From assembly GCA_031256525.1 (NCBI GenBank), contig JAIRQK010000065.1:1-7332 (forward strand): a DNA stretch of 7,332 nucleotides, in the 5' to 3' direction. Source of the DNA: Campylobacteraceae bacterium. GTDB lineage: Bacteria; Campylobacterota; Campylobacteria; Campylobacterales; Campylobacteraceae. The notes beneath the pieces were generated by a model. The model had not been told where the DNA came from, ran no database searches, and saw nothing but the letters and a program-made list of their open reading frames with translations. Shown here piece after piece: positions 7,207-7,332 of this stretch. Every line of letters begins with the position of its first letter. Within the stretch, counting starts at the first letter, position 1. Both the position numbers and the translations under genes were made by a program.

Positions 7207-7332
7207 AATTTGTGAAGTAGGCTTGATAGATTTTTCAAATAGTCACTAACTTTTTGAATTTGACGAGAGTTAAACGCATCTTCTAAAACTTCAGGGAGAA
7301 GTAGAGCAAAAAATAGCAAGTTTTGGGCACTC
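7080..7332 (-). CDS. argS: Arginyl-tRNA synthetase, C-terminal part only
   Basis: Charges tRNA-Arg with arginine in the cytoplasm. The frame is open to the right edge of the window, so only the last 83 codons are visible (reading from SAQNLLFFALLLPEVL). They form the end of the DALR anticodon-binding domain of class I synthetases. Recognisable features are LLLPEVLEDAF, the SLLHKFYNENRV segment matching the family FHRFYNEHRVL, and the closing LIGITAKNKM, comparable to the GVSAPERM-type ending in other bacteria. An in-frame TTG at 7319 is an internal Leu codon, not a start. The stop is TAG at 7080-7082. The gene converges on the membrane-protein gene, 43 bases apart. On the minus strand a run of seven T follows the stop by about a dozen bases with only a 4-bp potential stem before it, so no convincing terminator is seen. 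Confidence 0.9.
   Translation of the reverse strand, partial: SAQNLLFFALLLPEVLEDAFNSRQIQKVSDYLKNLSSLLHKFYNENRVVGSKDEDKYLKLLAFVALSIRTGLKLIGITAKNKM

Noticed and set aside
1..7332. CRISPR arrays, insertion sequences, tRNA or rRNA genes, toxin-antitoxin or defence modules
   Set aside because: No regularly spaced repeats, transposase-like frame, terminal inverted repeats, cloverleaf-type sequence or defence-protein motif was seen on either strand.

Overview
The window looks like chromosomal housekeeping sequence from a low-GC member of the Campylobacterota (formerly Epsilonproteobacteria), most likely a free-living Sulfurimonas-like lineage. Four things point there: strong A/T bias at third codon positions; an 80-residue HP0268-family protein next to miaB and a DUF374 acyltransferase, as in Helicobacter; a nusA gene of about 375 codons transcribed divergently from that block; and a cysteine-paired Sel1/Hcp-type repeat protein. 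The genus is inferred and was not tested by any search.

Layout. From the left edge, a plus-strand fatty-acid-synthesis pair holds the 3' part of fabF (1-1032) and complete accA (1043-1990). It meets a convergent minus-strand operon at a small shared hairpin (1988-2009). That operon, in transcription order, is the HP0268-family gene (4827-4585), miaB (4578-3274), a DUF374 acyltransferase (3281-2631, its start overlapping the miaB stop) and a secreted Sel1-like repeat protein (2605-2021). A 155-bp divergent promoter region separates it from nusA (4983-6110, plus). After nusA lies a very AT-rich gene for an unrecognised multi-pass membrane protein (6164-7036, plus) with its own perfect TATAAT box. 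The window ends in the 3' part of argS on the minus strand (7332-7080).

Function. FabF and AccA act in elongation and in making malonyl-CoA, and the DUF374 protein probably acylates a lipid, so three genes concern membrane lipid supply. MiaB modifies tRNA, NusA governs transcription elongation and termination, and ArgS charges tRNA, so most of the rest is information processing. The Sel1-like protein and the membrane protein are the accessory parts.

I found no convincing new multi-gene system, CRISPR array, insertion sequence, tRNA or rRNA. The most unusual spot is the nusA-argS interval. There an AT-rich orphan membrane gene is followed by an excellent ribosome-binding site and ATG (7049-7065) whose reading frame runs antisense into the argS 3' end.
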